40,961 bases of DNA from Merismopedia glauca CCAP 1448/3 (GCF_003003775.1 NZ_PVWJ01000038.1:1-40961), one strand, 5' to 3'; shown: positions 1 through 9,341, counted from the first letter of the stretch. Numbers and translations: made by a program. The notes: a model not told the origin generated them from the sequence alone.

Positions 1-223
1 CCCTAATCCCCAATCCCTCAAGAGTAGATCCAATTTATCACTAGCAACTTGGGTTAATAAGTGTTTTTGCGATCGGACAGTCAGAAAAACTATTAGTTTC
101 CTGGTTTAAATAAGCTTAGCTTATCACCGCTATTTGAAGAAAGCGACCGAATGTAGAAAATATCTCTAGATCGGTTTATCCCTTTCATAATGGAATAAGA
201 AGAGCCGATGTGATTAATCATCT

Positions 224-1093
224 ATGTTGCGTAAACTAACAGTTTTTTTGATGTCTGTAGTGCTGTGCGTCAGTACAGTAGCTTGTGGAGGTTCTGAAGT
301 TAGGAACAATCAAAACCCCAACCTCGACACTACCAGCAGACAGACCGCTATAGCTTCTGGTAAGTATCCCGTTCAGCAGGCTACCTACGATGACGCAAAT
401 GGGGAATACACCTTGATGCTACTCAACACCCCTCCTGGTGCGCCTGCAACCTATAGAAGCACCAATGTTCGCATGGCGAGATTAACTGACGAAGAAGTTA
501 AAGAGGGAGAGAAAACCTTCTTAAATGTGAGTAATGAAGGTGCAGATCTCCATTTATCAGAAGATTTCAAAATCGAATACGTCCATAACGTCACCGAAAC
601 CCGCGATAATCCCCAAACAGGTCAGCGAGAAACCGTAGTTATTCGGCAACAATCTAGTTTCTGGACTCCCTTTGCTGGCGCTTTAGCAGGTCAATTGGTG
701 GGTAATTTACTATTTAGACCCCAATACTACGTACCCCCTGTCTATCAGCCAGGAGTAAGCGTTCTACAAGGTTATGGCGGTTACGGGAGCAGTTACAATC
801 AAGCCGTACAAAGTTACCAGACTCGCTACAATGCTCCACCTGCTGCGGTGAGAAATCGCACGACTTTGCGGACTAGCGGTCGTTTGAGACGGCAAGATAA
901 CGGCCAATCTTCCAATACTCGACGACGAGTTTCTGGACAAGGTAGTCGTTCCTCTGGTTCGGGTTTTGGTTCTAGCAATCTCGAATCTTCAGGAAAATCT
1001 CGCACCAATCGTCCTAGCAGTTCTCGTAGCTTTGGTAGTGGTAGAAGTCCTTCACGTAGTAGCGGTTTTGGTTCTCGCAGCCGCCGTAGGTAG
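224..1093 (+). CDS. Putative lipoprotein with Arg/Ser/Gly-rich tail
   Basis: Not recognised as a named family. The 289-residue product starts with a short basic n-region and a hydrophobic stretch ending in STVAC at residue 21, which fits a lipoprotein signal although the -3 residue (Thr) is not ideal. Residues 25-140 are polar and look globular. Around residues 147-170 is a Gly/Ala-rich weakly hydrophobic stretch followed by a Pro/Tyr segment. From about residue 200 the chain is low-complexity, rich in Ser, Arg and Gly, ending in SRSRRR. It probably sits in the cell envelope, with the basic tail interacting with something acidic (inference). It stands alone, the next gene lying on the other strand. 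The ATG at 224 has no strong ribosome site but gives a complete signal sequence. Confidence 0.75.
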   Translation: MLRKLTVFLMSVVLCVSTVACGGSEVRNNQNPNLDTTSRQTAIASGKYPVQQATYDDANGEYTLMLLNTPPGAPATYRSTNVRMARLTDEEVKEGEKTFLNVSNEGADLHLSEDFKIEYVHNVTETRDNPQTGQRETVVIRQQSSFWTPFAGALAGQLVGNLLFRPQYYVPPVYQPGVSVLQGYGGYGSSYNQAVQSYQTRYNAPPAAVRNRTTLRTSGRLRRQDNGQSSNTRRRVSGQGSRSSGSGFGSSNLESSGKSRTNRPSSSRSFGSGRSPSRSSGFGSRSRRR

Positions 1094-1109
1094 TATATTC
1101 TACTCTAGA

Positions 1110-1134
1110 GTAGGGTGGGCATTGCCCACCCTAC
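1110..1134. repeat. 25-bp palindromic repeat, family A (GTAGGGTGGGCA)
   Basis: The two 12-base arms, GTAGGGTGGGCA and TGCCCACCCTAC, pair perfectly around a single central T. It lies 16 bases after the stop of the lipoprotein gene. The same palindrome with a central A occurs at 16014-16038. It may act as a terminator or RNA-stabilising hairpin, but there is no T-run. Confidence 0.85.
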
Positions 1135-1275
1135 CTATGGTGTCTGTGGGTAAGTCCTGCCCATCTTTGAGAAAGCGATCGCTCTATTGTCACCCTGTCA
1201 GCAATTTTCTATTAGCTATGCCAGTTTTTAGCACTGATGGAGGCGGCTTTAGCAAGAGCGATCGCAATTTACCTA

Positions 1276-1614
1276 TTACGAAACCGCAAATTCTGTATAT
1301 TTTCGTTCTGCTATGGTTCTAAAACCCAACACAATCTGCTCTTTGGGAATTCCCGCAGCCACTAACTCTACAGCAATACCCTCTTCTGTACCATCATGCT
1401 GAATCCAGGGTTTATGATCGATCAGATCGACGTGTAACAAAGTTCCATAGATGCGATACCCGTCTTTCCAACCATTTTCTACTAACAGATAGCGATCGCG
1501 ATTGCGATCGAACACTAGTTCTACTTGAACTTCGTTGTCGTTACCCAAAAATTCAGCATATTCTCGCAGCACTTTTTCGATAATGTCACGATACCGATCT
1601 TTCAATGAATCCAT
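1276..1614 (-). CDS. xisI: XisI family protein
   Basis: The 112-residue product matches the XisI (fdxN element excision controlling factor) family in length and pattern: MDSLKDRYRDIIEKVL at the start, a central block with DRYLLVENGW and RIYGTLLHVDLID, and the ending with GIAVELVAAGIPKEQIVLGF. In Anabaena, XisH and XisI are needed with the XisF recombinase for excision of the fdxN element during heterocyst development. Most cyanobacteria carry many xisH/xisI pairs with no element nearby and unknown role. The start overlaps the end of xisH by 13 bases, so the two are almost certainly co-transcribed. No fdxN element or XisF recombinase gene is seen in this window. Confidence 0.9.
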   Translation of the reverse strand: MDSLKDRYRDIIEKVLREYAEFLGNDNEVQVELVFDRNRDRYLLVENGWKDGYRIYGTLLHVDLIDHKPWIQHDGTEEGIAVELVAAGIPKEQIVLGFRTIAERKYTEFAVS

Positions 1615-2021
1615 CTGACAATTTCCTCCTTCAAAACATCGAAGGTAACTAAACGGATCGTGCCATCTTCAATCAAGGTTTGACCGGCTTCTTCCTCAAA
1701 AACTCGCTTGCGGGTGTCTTCGTTGACTGAAAGGTAAAGGATATGTTCGGGATAGTAGCGCTTTAACAAGCGATCGTACAAAACAAACTGACCGAGAGCT
1801 TCTTCCAAATCTTTCATATCTGAAGGACGGGTAAAACTTTTCACCTCAATCGCTATCTTTTCAAGTCCTCGTTCTGCTGCTAGTAACCGCTCTGCGCCTA
1901 GATCGACAAACAGGTTTTTTCCACGAGCTAGACGAATCCGTAATGGATCGTGGGTAATTGTCCAGCCATCTTTAATTAAAGCATTTTTGACCGTTTCGTG
2001 ATAGATGTCTTTTGCTGGCAT
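1602..2021 (-). CDS. xisH: XisH family protein
   Basis: 139-residue XisH-like protein. It begins MPAKDIYHETVKNALIKDGW and contains the segments LFVDLGAERLLAAERG and KIAIEVKSF. This Asp...Glu-x-Lys arrangement (D37-type acid, then EVK) resembles a PD-(D/E)xK nuclease core, as reported for the XisH fold. It lies directly upstream of xisI with a 13-base overlap, and 16 bases downstream of the broken methyltransferase gene, so all three may have formed one transcript. The pair's function outside heterocyst excision is unknown. A toxin/antitoxin- or defence-like role is a hypothesis, not shown here. Confidence 0.9.
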   Translation of the reverse strand: MPAKDIYHETVKNALIKDGWTITHDPLRIRLARGKNLFVDLGAERLLAAERGLEKIAIEVKSFTRPSDMKDLEEALGQFVLYDRLLKRYYPEHILYLSVNEDTRKRVFEEEAGQTLIEDGTIRLVTFDVLKEEIVRWIH

Positions 2022-2037
2022 ACTTATATATTCATTT

Positions 2038-4392
2038 TTATTCCGAGATATTTGGGTTTATCAAGAGACTAGGTATTTTCTGTAAAACTTTTTGGAGATC
2101 GAGATTAGTTTCTATAGATAGTGTCTGATATATCTGAACTATGCGATCACTAAAACTATAAACCAGCTTGTTTTCCATATATAGAGGATGTCCAATATAA
2201 TGAGATTCTTTGAGAAGTCTGTTCATTTTATTCAATCGTTTTGGAGGAATAATTAGAACTATTTTTTGAGCAAGATTTGGGAAAATATTGAGTAATTCCA
2301 TAAAGCGATCGATACCCGTGGTAATTGGCGTGCTAGTTTCTACTTCAAAGGCAAAGACTGCATCATTTAGAGAATCAAACCAGATCAGATCTATCTGCTG
2401 AATTTTATCTTTTTCCCAATCTTTTATAGATTTTTGAATAGGTAACTTTGATAAAGATAAATTGCTAAATGCTTCACCATTCCAACTACTTGTACCTTGT
2501 TCTTTTTTACCGATATGGACTTGTAAACCCGCAGCCAAACCTATCTTTGCTAGGGCATAAATAATAGCATCATGTTCAATTTTGTTAGCATCTTTTGGAA
2601 ACGTAAGGCTTGGCAATAGCTTATTAGCTTCAAAAATACCGAGATCGAGTTCTATTTGTGTGGAGCCTCCTTTTCTTAATTGCCAGTGTTTACTATCAGG
2701 AGAGAATGCGATCGCTTCTAAAACATTAAGAATAGTTTGATTAGCAGGGGTTTTACCATTGATCAAATTAGGCATTACATTCAAAATAATCTGATCGAAA
2801 GTAGCTTTTTTCCCTTCTCGTTCCATTAGTTGTAGATAATCAATTAAATAGAACCGAATTCGATCTTCTAGGGGAATAAAGCAGCCTATTTTGGTATTAG
2901 GTCTGATCCGCCATAAGTTATCTAAATCAGAAAAGATAAATTCTTGCTTGAGAATAGGTGTAATATCATCAATTTGCTTTTTTAATTGCCCTAACAAGCC
3001 ATTTTCTAATAGTTTAGGAATGAGTGAGTTATATATATCCTCTGTTGTAGCACCAGTATTTTTAACAATGGTTAATTCTGCTACTTCTTTGATTAGCTGA
3101 ACTATATCTGTACCAACTTTACTAATGGCGATCGTTTTAGGATTTCTCACCTTGCGAAAATTGAGAACTAATTCACCAGATAGAACTGTAAGAGGATTCT
3201 TTTTCTTATGTAGTGATGGAGTTGCAGAAAATTGAACCGCAGTATTGACATATTCAAAGCCAGTTTCTTGAGCAGATTTGACGATCGCATCCCAATAAGC
3301 AGGATCTTTATGAGCAAACACTATACTCAACCAGCGATCAAACTTCAGAACCTTGAACATTTGTTCGATGGAAGAAGATAGTAAATCGATGTATTCCTGC
3401 TTGGATTTGCCTAAATCTCCTCCTTCAATCGCTTCATATTGCTTTGCTATGTCACTCACTTCAAAGCCTAACCAAGTATTCCACATTGTTGAGAGATCCA
3501 GATAGGCAATATGTTGACCATAAGGTGGATCGGTGTAAATATAATCTATAGATTCGCTGGCAATAGCTTCAGTCAATTTAGTGGCAGAGAGATTGAAAAG
3601 AGATAAATTTTGACCATGAAAACTGCCTATTACTTGTTCTACTTCTAATTTAAATTTGGCTGTGTTGCGGAATTTTTGCTCAAATTGTTCTCATACATTT
3701 AGATCGAGAGTGATTGGTGGAATCCAGTAGCGATAACGGTGCATAATACCGCTATTTCCTCTGCTTGCTAATCTTCCATGAGTAGAGCTAAAAGTAAGGT
3801 TAGTTTTGTTGAGAGTTGCGGAAAAAGTAAACCGCATTAACTCTCTAATAGTTGGATTGCTAATTTGATTTATATGATGAAACAGCAGAGAAAGAGAAAA
3901 TAGTTGGCGTTTGGTAAAAAGTTGCTCGATATATTCTACATCTGCATTTTTAGGTAAACGAATCCCTTTTGGATACCAATACAGAATTTCTAGATTCTCT
4001 ACTTCTGCATCAGGCATAGCATAAACTTCATCGATCGCCCCTTTACAATTTCTCTCTATCTCGTCAAAAGCCGCCCGAAACGCATTAAGATCGACAGGGC
4101 TAATGGCAATCTGAGAACAAATAAAATTTGCCAATGGGTTAATATCGCAGTGAATGGCTTTACGCTTCATAACCAAAGCCTCTACCGCAGTTACCCCCGA
4201 TCCGCCAAATGGATCTAGCACCACATCCCCAACTTGGCTAAAGGTGCTAATGTACTCTTGCACAACATTCCAAGCTCTGCGAGTGAAATAGGGATGACTC
4301 CCCCAGTGACGCTTTGCACCTTGCTTCTTTGGCTCAATAGGAGCAGAAATTGGCTGTATTGCAAGATAGTCAAATTGATTGAGAGCAGACAT
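2038..4392 (-). pseudogene. DNA methyltransferase with nuclease-like tail, interrupted by in-frame TGA
   Basis: Reading from ATG 4392, one frame runs to 2038 (784 codon positions) broken only by a TGA at 3691-3693 (codon 234). Before the stop are HPYFTRRAW and the AdoMet loop VLDPFGGSGVTAVEAL (about residues 58-73). After it the same frame continues through EQFEQKFRN and the catalytic motif YTDPPYGQ. AdoMet loop before DPPY is the order of amino-methyltransferases of the gamma type. The far C-terminus has IDLIWFDS followed by AFEVETS, resembling a PD-(D/E)xK nuclease core, so the intact protein may have joined modification and cleavage or recognition (inference). No frameshift is needed. One base change (for example TGG to TGA) explains the break. 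It precedes xisH by 16 bases. Could be a true nonsense mutation or a sequencing error. Confidence 0.85.
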
Positions 4393-4645
4393 TGCAGATG
4401 ACCATTATTTTGTCTTATTTTATTATATATGCTAGATAATTGCTCTCTAAACTCTTAAATTAAGAATTTTCTGGGTAAACTCAAGTGCAAAATATGGTGC
4501 GTTACATTTCATTAACGTAGCCTACAAGATTGGCGATCGCCCTGTCAATTTTAGACAAAGCGATCGCTCACCCTCTGCCTCACCTTTGATAAACTAAAGA
4601 AACTGGGAACCAGGTGACAAGTCTGAGAATTTAGGTAGATACTGA

Positions 4646-5620
4646 ATGGATATCAAAAATGGGTTTGTAGGGACAGTTGGTAATACACCCCTAATTAGGT
4701 TAAATACATTCAGTGCAGAAACGGGTTGCGAAATTCTCGCCAAAGCTGAGTTTTTGAATCCTGGTGGTTCAGTTAAAGATCGAGCAGCGCTCTATATTAT
4801 TGAAGATGCAGAAGCCAAAGGATTGCTCAAACCTGGTGGTACAGTAGTAGAAGGTACTGCGGGGAATACAGGCATAGGCTTAGCTCATATTTGCAATGCT
4901 AAGGGTTATAAATGCTTGATTATTATCCCCGATACCCAATCTCAAGAGAAAATGGATGCGATGCGGACTTTAGGCGCTGAGGTTCGTCCGGTTCCAGCAG
5001 TTCCTTATAAAGATCCTAACAACTATGTCAAACTCTCTGGCAGAATTGCTAGTGAGATGGAAAATGCTATTTGGGCAAATCAATTCGATAATTTAGCTAA
5101 CCGTAAAGCGCACTACGAAACCACCGGAAGAGAAATTTGGGCGCAAACTGATGGAAAAGTAGATGCTTGGGTAGTCGCAGTGGGAACTGGAGGGACTTTT
5201 GCTGGAGTATCCCTATTTTTAAAAGATCGAAATCCAGCTATTAAAACTGTAGTTGCAGATCCAATGGGTAGCGGTTTATATAGCTACGTGAAAACTGGAG
5301 AAATCAAACTAGAAGGTAGTTCAATTACCGAAGGGATTGGAAACAGCCGGATTACGGCTAATATGGAAGGAGTTCCCATTGATGATGCCATTCAAATTGA
5401 TGATGCTGAATGCGTGCGGGTAGTCTATCGGTTATTGAAGCAAGAAGGTTTATTTGTAGGCGGTTCAACTGGTATTAATGTCGCAGGAGCCGTAGCTTTA
5501 GCCAAAAAATTGGGACCAGGGCATACTATTGTCACGATTCTCTGCGATAGTGGTTCCAGATACCAATCGCGGCTATTTAACGCTGAATGGCTGGCTAGTA
5601 AGGGACTTGCACCGGAATAA
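4646..5620 (+). CDS. cysK: Cysteine synthase family enzyme (PLP-dependent)
   Basis: 324-residue fold-type II PLP enzyme. It has GNTPLIRL near the N-terminus, the PLP lysine K44 in NPGGSVKDRAA, the phosphate/asparagine loop EGTAGNTGIGLA, GTGGTFAGVS and the C-terminal CDSGSRY. The expected reaction is O-acetylserine plus sulfide to cysteine and acetate in the cytosol. Standard CysK/CysM proteins have TSGNTG in the substrate loop, while this one has TAGNTG, as in a separate cysteine-synthase-like subgroup, so the donor substrate may differ. The ATG at 4646 follows a modest purine-rich stretch. It is a single-gene unit. A strong hairpin follows about 190 bases downstream. Confidence 0.85.
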   Translation: MDIKNGFVGTVGNTPLIRLNTFSAETGCEILAKAEFLNPGGSVKDRAALYIIEDAEAKGLLKPGGTVVEGTAGNTGIGLAHICNAKGYKCLIIIPDTQSQEKMDAMRTLGAEVRPVPAVPYKDPNNYVKLSGRIASEMENAIWANQFDNLANRKAHYETTGREIWAQTDGKVDAWVVAVGTGGTFAGVSLFLKDRNPAIKTVVADPMGSGLYSYVKTGEIKLEGSSITEGIGNSRITANMEGVPIDDAIQIDDAECVRVVYRLLKQEGLFVGGSTGINVAGAVALAKKLGPGHTIVTILCDSGSRYQSRLFNAEWLASKGLAPE

Positions 5621-5806
5621 ATTTATTCACTGAAATGGATTGACTAAATTTATTTCACATCCTTCAAAGTCACAGGTATTGCGCGTCATAAGTCAGTCAA
5701 TTGAGCAAATGGGTTCGATTTCAAGGGTAAACATCATAACGGTTTTTATCTTTTTTAGTGTTTAAGTACCGCTAGAAGTTGTCTTAGACAAACTCACAAA
5801 ATATGA

Positions 5807-5836
5807 AGCACCTTGCTGTTACAGCAAGGTGCTTTT
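5807..5836. terminator. Strong hairpin terminator between convergent genes
   Basis: A perfect 12-bp stem (AGCACCTTGCTG and CAGCAAGGTGCT) with a TTA loop runs into TTTT on the plus strand. On the minus strand the stem is followed by TTCATATTTT. It lies between the cysteine synthase gene (plus) and a small exported protein gene (minus), so it probably ends transcription from both sides. Confidence 0.85.
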
Positions 5837-5884
5837 GATTGAGGAATTAATAATTTATCGTATCTAGGCAGATAGTTTTTCAGC

Positions 5885-6106
5885 TTATGTTCTGACGATG
5901 ACGACTACTGTACCACCCCCTTTAACTTTAACTTTCACCTTTTTAGCCATCAAAGTTTGAGTATTTAAGCTAGAAGGTTGAGCTACATGAGGAGTAGATG
6001 TTTCTATTTGTTTAGCATTAACAGCAGTAGTTAAAAACAGAGTAGAAGCAGTCAAAAGTGTAAGAGCAACTAGAGAACGCTTAGGGAGATGTTGGGCAAT
6101 AATCAT
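5885..6106 (-). CDS. Small exported basic protein
   Basis: Not a recognised family. The ATG at 6106 is chosen over 6127 because AAGGA lies 10 bases before it, and because it gives a compact signal peptide. The 73-residue product has a basic start, a hydrophobic core (LVALTLLTASTLFLTTA) and a likely cleavage after AVNA. The mature part is about 45 residues, polar then ending in the alternating basic/valine stretch KKVKVKVKGGGTVVVIV, which would favour beta structure. It is transcribed alone towards the terminator at 5807-5836. Function unknown. Periplasmic location is inferred from the signal. Confidence 0.6.
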   Translation of the reverse strand: MIIAQHLPKRSLVALTLLTASTLFLTTAVNAKQIETSTPHVAQPSSLNTQTLMAKKVKVKVKGGGTVVVIVRT

Positions 6107-6270
6107 AAAATTGACATCCTTGAACATCTAATGTTTTTTTGAAGTGTGAACTTCCTTATTTAACTAATAGGAATGTTTAAGGTTTTTTATGCACTCTTTA
6201 CCTAAAATTATTTATTGGTGAACGATCAAGTTAAAAATCGCAAATAATGCTCCTAAAAGTTGTCTATCAA

Positions 6271-7557
6271 CTATAAAACCCTGAGAATGCTAGGAATGCT
6301 CTCTATTGCCTCCAAGGAGCCAATCTTGGCTAGAGCTTGGCGGAAATCGCCTTCGCGAACATCGTGAGTTACTACGACGATTTCGGCTAAGTCTCCGCGA
6401 ATATCTGCTTGAACAATGGATTCTAAACTGACGTTGCGATCGCCGAAGCAAGTACCGATTTTCCCAATCACTCCAGGGCGATCTTTGGTGAGGAAACGGG
6501 CGTAAAAACGGGTAACTAACTCATCTATCGGGGAAATTTCGCAGTAAACTTCATGAGAACAACTCAGTAAGGGGTGAAGTTCCGAAGCGTCGCCACTTTT
6601 CAATATTCCTACCAGGTTTAAAATATCCCCCACGACAGCACTAGCGGTGGGGCCAGCCCCTGCACCTCTACCATAGAGCATAATTTGCCCGATGGGTTCT
6701 CCTTCAATAAATACGGCGTTGTAGACACCGTTGATACTGGCTAAGGGATGGTTTTTGGGGACTAAGGTGGGGTGAACTCGGACTGAAAGGGATGAATCTG
6801 GATTGGATTTAGCGATCGCTAGTAGTTTAATTACAAATCCTAGTTTATCTGCATAGGCGATCTCGGTGGCGCTGACGTGGCGAATTCCTTCGCAATGCAC
6901 GTCTTTGAGTCTAATTCTCCCGCCAAAGGCTAAAGAGGCGATTATCGCAATTTTATCGCCTGCATCCAAGCCATCGACATCAGCACTAGGATCGGCTTCA
7001 GCATAGCCAAGCGCTTGAGCATCAGCTAATATAGCCTCAAATTCGCCTTTTTCCTCTTGCATCCGGGTAAGAATATAATTAGTTGTCCCGTTGACGATGC
7101 CAGTTACACATTGAATCCGATTTCCTCCCAAAGACTGTTTTAAAGGATGAATAATCGGAATCCCACCCCCGACAGATGCTTCTAGCATTACATAGACACC
7201 AGCTTGATTAGCTGCGGAGAAGATTTCATCTCCATATCGGGAAATAACAGCTTTGTTGGCAGTAACTACGTGCTTACCGTGGGCGATCGCTTTCAATATT
7301 AAGCTTCTGGCTGGTTCTAAACCCCCAATTACCTCAATTATGATATCTATCGCCGGATCTGTAGCGATCGCCTCTAAATCTGTAGTTAGCACTCCTGGAG
7401 CAAATTGTACTTGACGAGGTTTATCAATTGAACTCACCCCTACTCGATAAATTTCTAACTCTTTGAGTAACGGATGACGACCTTCACAATTGAGTAAAAT
7501 TTCGGCGGTTCCCGTACCTACTGTACCTAACCCAAGTAAACCTATTTTATAACCCAC
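6271..7557 (-). CDS. hom: Homoserine dehydrogenase
   Basis: 428-residue enzyme that reduces aspartate semialdehyde to homoserine with NAD(P)H, the branch to threonine and methionine. The N-terminal nucleotide-binding loop is GLLGLGTVGTGTAEIL. The dimer and catalytic region shows GIVNGTTNYILTRM and ADPSADVDGLDAGDKIAIIA with the conserved acidic and lysine residues. The last 75 residues form an ACT domain (RFYARFLTKDRPGVIGKIG), the site of threonine feedback control in this family. Length is typical for the monofunctional enzyme, with no aspartokinase fused. The start is a GTG (7557). No operon partner: the next gene upstream, msrB, begins beyond a 200-base gap with repeats. Confidence 0.97.
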   Translation of the reverse strand: MGYKIGLLGLGTVGTGTAEILLNCEGRHPLLKELEIYRVGVSSIDKPRQVQFAPGVLTTDLEAIATDPAIDIIIEVIGGLEPARSLILKAIAHGKHVVTANKAVISRYGDEIFSAANQAGVYVMLEASVGGGIPIIHPLKQSLGGNRIQCVTGIVNGTTNYILTRMQEEKGEFEAILADAQALGYAEADPSADVDGLDAGDKIAIIASLAFGGRIRLKDVHCEGIRHVSATEIAYADKLGFVIKLLAIAKSNPDSSLSVRVHPTLVPKNHPLASINGVYNAVFIEGEPIGQIMLYGRGAGAGPTASAVVGDILNLVGILKSGDASELHPLLSCSHEVYCEISPIDELVTRFYARFLTKDRPGVIGKIGTCFGDRNVSLESIVQADIRGDLAEIVVVTHDVREGDFRQALAKIGSLEAIESIPSILRVL

Positions 7558-7698
7558 AATTTTATAACTCTAAGACTTGAATTAATCTAATTTTTCGATC
7601 TCAATTCATTTATGCGATCGCCTACTTTAGCTGCCTCTTTTTAGCAAATTTAGGGAAAGCCGCATTCAAATTTCATCTGCACTTTCCCTTCGTCCCTC

Positions 7699-7718
7699 TT
7701 CCTTCTTCCTTCTTCCTT
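7699..7718. repeat. Short tandem heptamer repeat (TTCCTTC)
   Basis: About three copies of the 7-base unit TTCCTTC between hom and msrB. The complementary GGAAGAA run flanks the other end of msrB at 8273-8300. This fits the STRR class of heptamer repeats of cyanobacteria. Confidence 0.75.
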
Positions 7719-7759
7719 ATTTTAAAGTTAGAAATAGGGGCGCGATCGCCCCTCAAACC

Positions 7760-8254
7760 CTAAGCTTCTTCAAACTCCAAAGACACCCCATTCATACAAT
7801 AGCGCTGATGTGTAGGTGCAGGACCATCATTAAATACATGACCTAAATGTCCGCCACACTTACTGCAATGTACCTCAGTTCTAGTCATGAATAAGGATCT
7901 ATCTACAGAAGTTTCAATTGCACCTTCAATTGGAGCATAAAAACTCGGCCAACCAGTCCCACTATCGAACTTAGTTTCTGATGTAAATACTGGCGTTTTA
8001 CAGGCAGCACAAACATAAGTGCCTGGGTCATATATCTTGTCTAGATGGCTAGTTCCCGCTCTTTCTGTACCGTGTTTGCGTAGTACATAAAACTGATCTT
8101 TTGTTAGTTGTTGTTCCCATTCTTTTTCTGATTTCTGGATAGCAAATTCTTTTTTAGAAGCTGTCATTTCTGGTGTTCTCCGCGTCCAATTTGAATAGAT
8201 CCAGGCTGCACCTAATATGGCACTACCACCGATAACAAAATCTCTTTTCTTCAT
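7760..8254 (-). CDS. msrB: Peptide-methionine (R)-S-oxide reductase, membrane-anchored or exported
   Basis: 164-residue MsrB that repairs methionine-R-sulfoxide in proteins. Both zinc CxxC pairs are present (YVCAACK and HCSKCGGHLG), along with FDSGTGWPSFY and the catalytic cysteine in RYCMNGVSLEF. Compared with the ~130-residue cytosolic form, it has an extra N-terminus (MKKRDFVIGGSAILGAAWIY), a short basic start plus hydrophobic stretch that should act as a signal anchor. I therefore infer a role outside the cytosol or on the membrane, repairing oxidised envelope proteins. The KKRD start resembles but does not match a twin-arginine signal. Heptamer repeats flank the gene on both sides. Confidence 0.93.
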   Translation of the reverse strand: MKKRDFVIGGSAILGAAWIYSNWTRRTPEMTASKKEFAIQKSEKEWEQQLTKDQFYVLRKHGTERAGTSHLDKIYDPGTYVCAACKTPVFTSETKFDSGTGWPSFYAPIEGAIETSVDRSLFMTRTEVHCSKCGGHLGHVFNDGPAPTHQRYCMNGVSLEFEEA

Positions 8255-8272
8255 TTTAATCAGATTTAAGGA

Positions 8273-8300
8273 GGAAGGAAGAAGGAAGAAGGAAGAAGGA
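8273..8300. repeat. Short tandem heptamer repeat (GGAAGAA)
   Basis: About four tandem copies of the GGAAGAA unit just upstream of msrB, the reverse complement of the run at 7699-7718. Together they bracket msrB as an inverted pair. Confidence 0.75.
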
Positions 8301-8382
8301 AAATTAAATATGCAAAATTTTGCATAGCAGCTTATTGCCCGACATATTATTAGCTAATCAACATTTTAAAACCTGTAATCTC

Positions 8383-8414
8383 TCTCCGTGTCTCCGTGTC
8401 TCCGTATCTCCGCG
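8383..8414. repeat. Tandem octamer repeat (TCTCCGTG x4)
   Basis: Four consecutive 8-base units: TCTCCGTG, TCTCCGTG, TCTCCGTA and TCTCCGCG, in the gap between the DUF1995 gene and msrB. No function is apparent. Confidence 0.8.
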
Positions 8415-8444
8415 TCAGTCTTAACAAATTCATCAAATATATTA

Positions 8445-9188
8445 CTAATTAGTTAGAGCGCGCCACATTTGTTGTAAGTTGGACAAAAATCCTGGGCGTT
8501 TGAACTGAGAGGTGTTTTCAGCTTCACCGTTGCTACTAGAGTTGCGATCGCCACCTGTCAAAATTTCGATAACTTCATCTCCCATTGGTTTTTCGGCACG
8601 TTCGACTACTAATTGATAGCCTGCTGGTGTTTCTCGTAAAACCTGCCAACCACTAGGATAGCAACGGAATACCGCCGCCCCATCTAATGGTCTAAGATGG
8701 TAACAAGATACTAGCTTGCTGAGGAATCTTTCGCGCAATTGCCGCGCTGCATAGCCAATTCCCACTACTGAAGTATCTTCGAGTTTGGGCATTAACATGA
8801 CTACAGTGCGATCGCCTGCGGCTTGACAGAGTTTTTCAGCTTGACTAACCTCTACTGATGAAGGTTCGATGACAAGTAATAATTTGTCTTCTGGTTGAAT
8901 TTTCTCGGCTACTAAGTCGGGATTCGTCCCCAGATAGTCGATTTTAAACTCAACTTCACCCCAATCTCGTTTTGCTAACGCCGCAGCACCAGCATCGGGG
9001 AACAAGACTCGCAATTGCGATCCTAAATCGCTAAAAGCAGGGATAAAATCTTTGGCAATGGGCATCCCTTTAAGTTCGGGAAACAGGATTTCTACCATTA
9101 AACGAGTGTAACCATCGGCGATCGCACTTGTCGTCGCTTCGCGGGCTTGGGCTATAGCTTCTTCTAATGACTCTGGAAGTTGTACCAT
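8445..9188 (-). CDS. DUF1995 family protein
   Basis: 247-residue protein matching the DUF1995 family of cyanobacteria and plastids. It opens with LPESLEEAIAQAREATTSAI and has MVEILFPELKG, LRVLFPDAGAAALAKRDWG and the late block FRCYPSGWQVLRE. Plant relatives are chloroplast proteins. One has been linked to photosystem II accumulation, but the biochemical activity is unknown. No signal peptide or membrane segment is seen, so it should be cytosolic or thylakoid-associated. The last 30 residues (after TGGDRNSSSNGEAENTS) are a polar linker and a short tail. It is a single transcription unit. A 130-base gap separates it from msrB. Confidence 0.85.
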   Translation of the reverse strand: MVQLPESLEEAIAQAREATTSAIADGYTRLMVEILFPELKGMPIAKDFIPAFSDLGSQLRVLFPDAGAAALAKRDWGEVEFKIDYLGTNPDLVAEKIQPEDKLLLVIEPSSVEVSQAEKLCQAAGDRTVVMLMPKLEDTSVVGIGYAARQLRERFLSKLVSCYHLRPLDGAAVFRCYPSGWQVLRETPAGYQLVVERAEKPMGDEVIEILTGGDRNSSSNGEAENTSQFKRPGFLSNLQQMWRALTN

Positions 9189-9341
9189 CTCAAGATTTAT
9201 CTTATTTTTGGGAAATGAAGGGCAAAATAGTTTTTCGACTAAAATTGTACCTCATTTACACTGGTGGAAATTGAATCGAATTCCTTCTCCTGAAAGCTTC
9301 CCAAACCCATACGATAAAAGATAACCACAAGCGGATACAGA

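Noticed and set aside
966-1322. Open frame downstream of the lipoprotein
   Set aside because: It overlaps the lipoprotein's end, runs through a palindromic repeat, and has no ordinary protein pattern.
5700-5730. tRNA-like GGTTCGATTTC sequence
   Set aside because: The T-arm-like stretch has no matching acceptor or anticodon arm around it.
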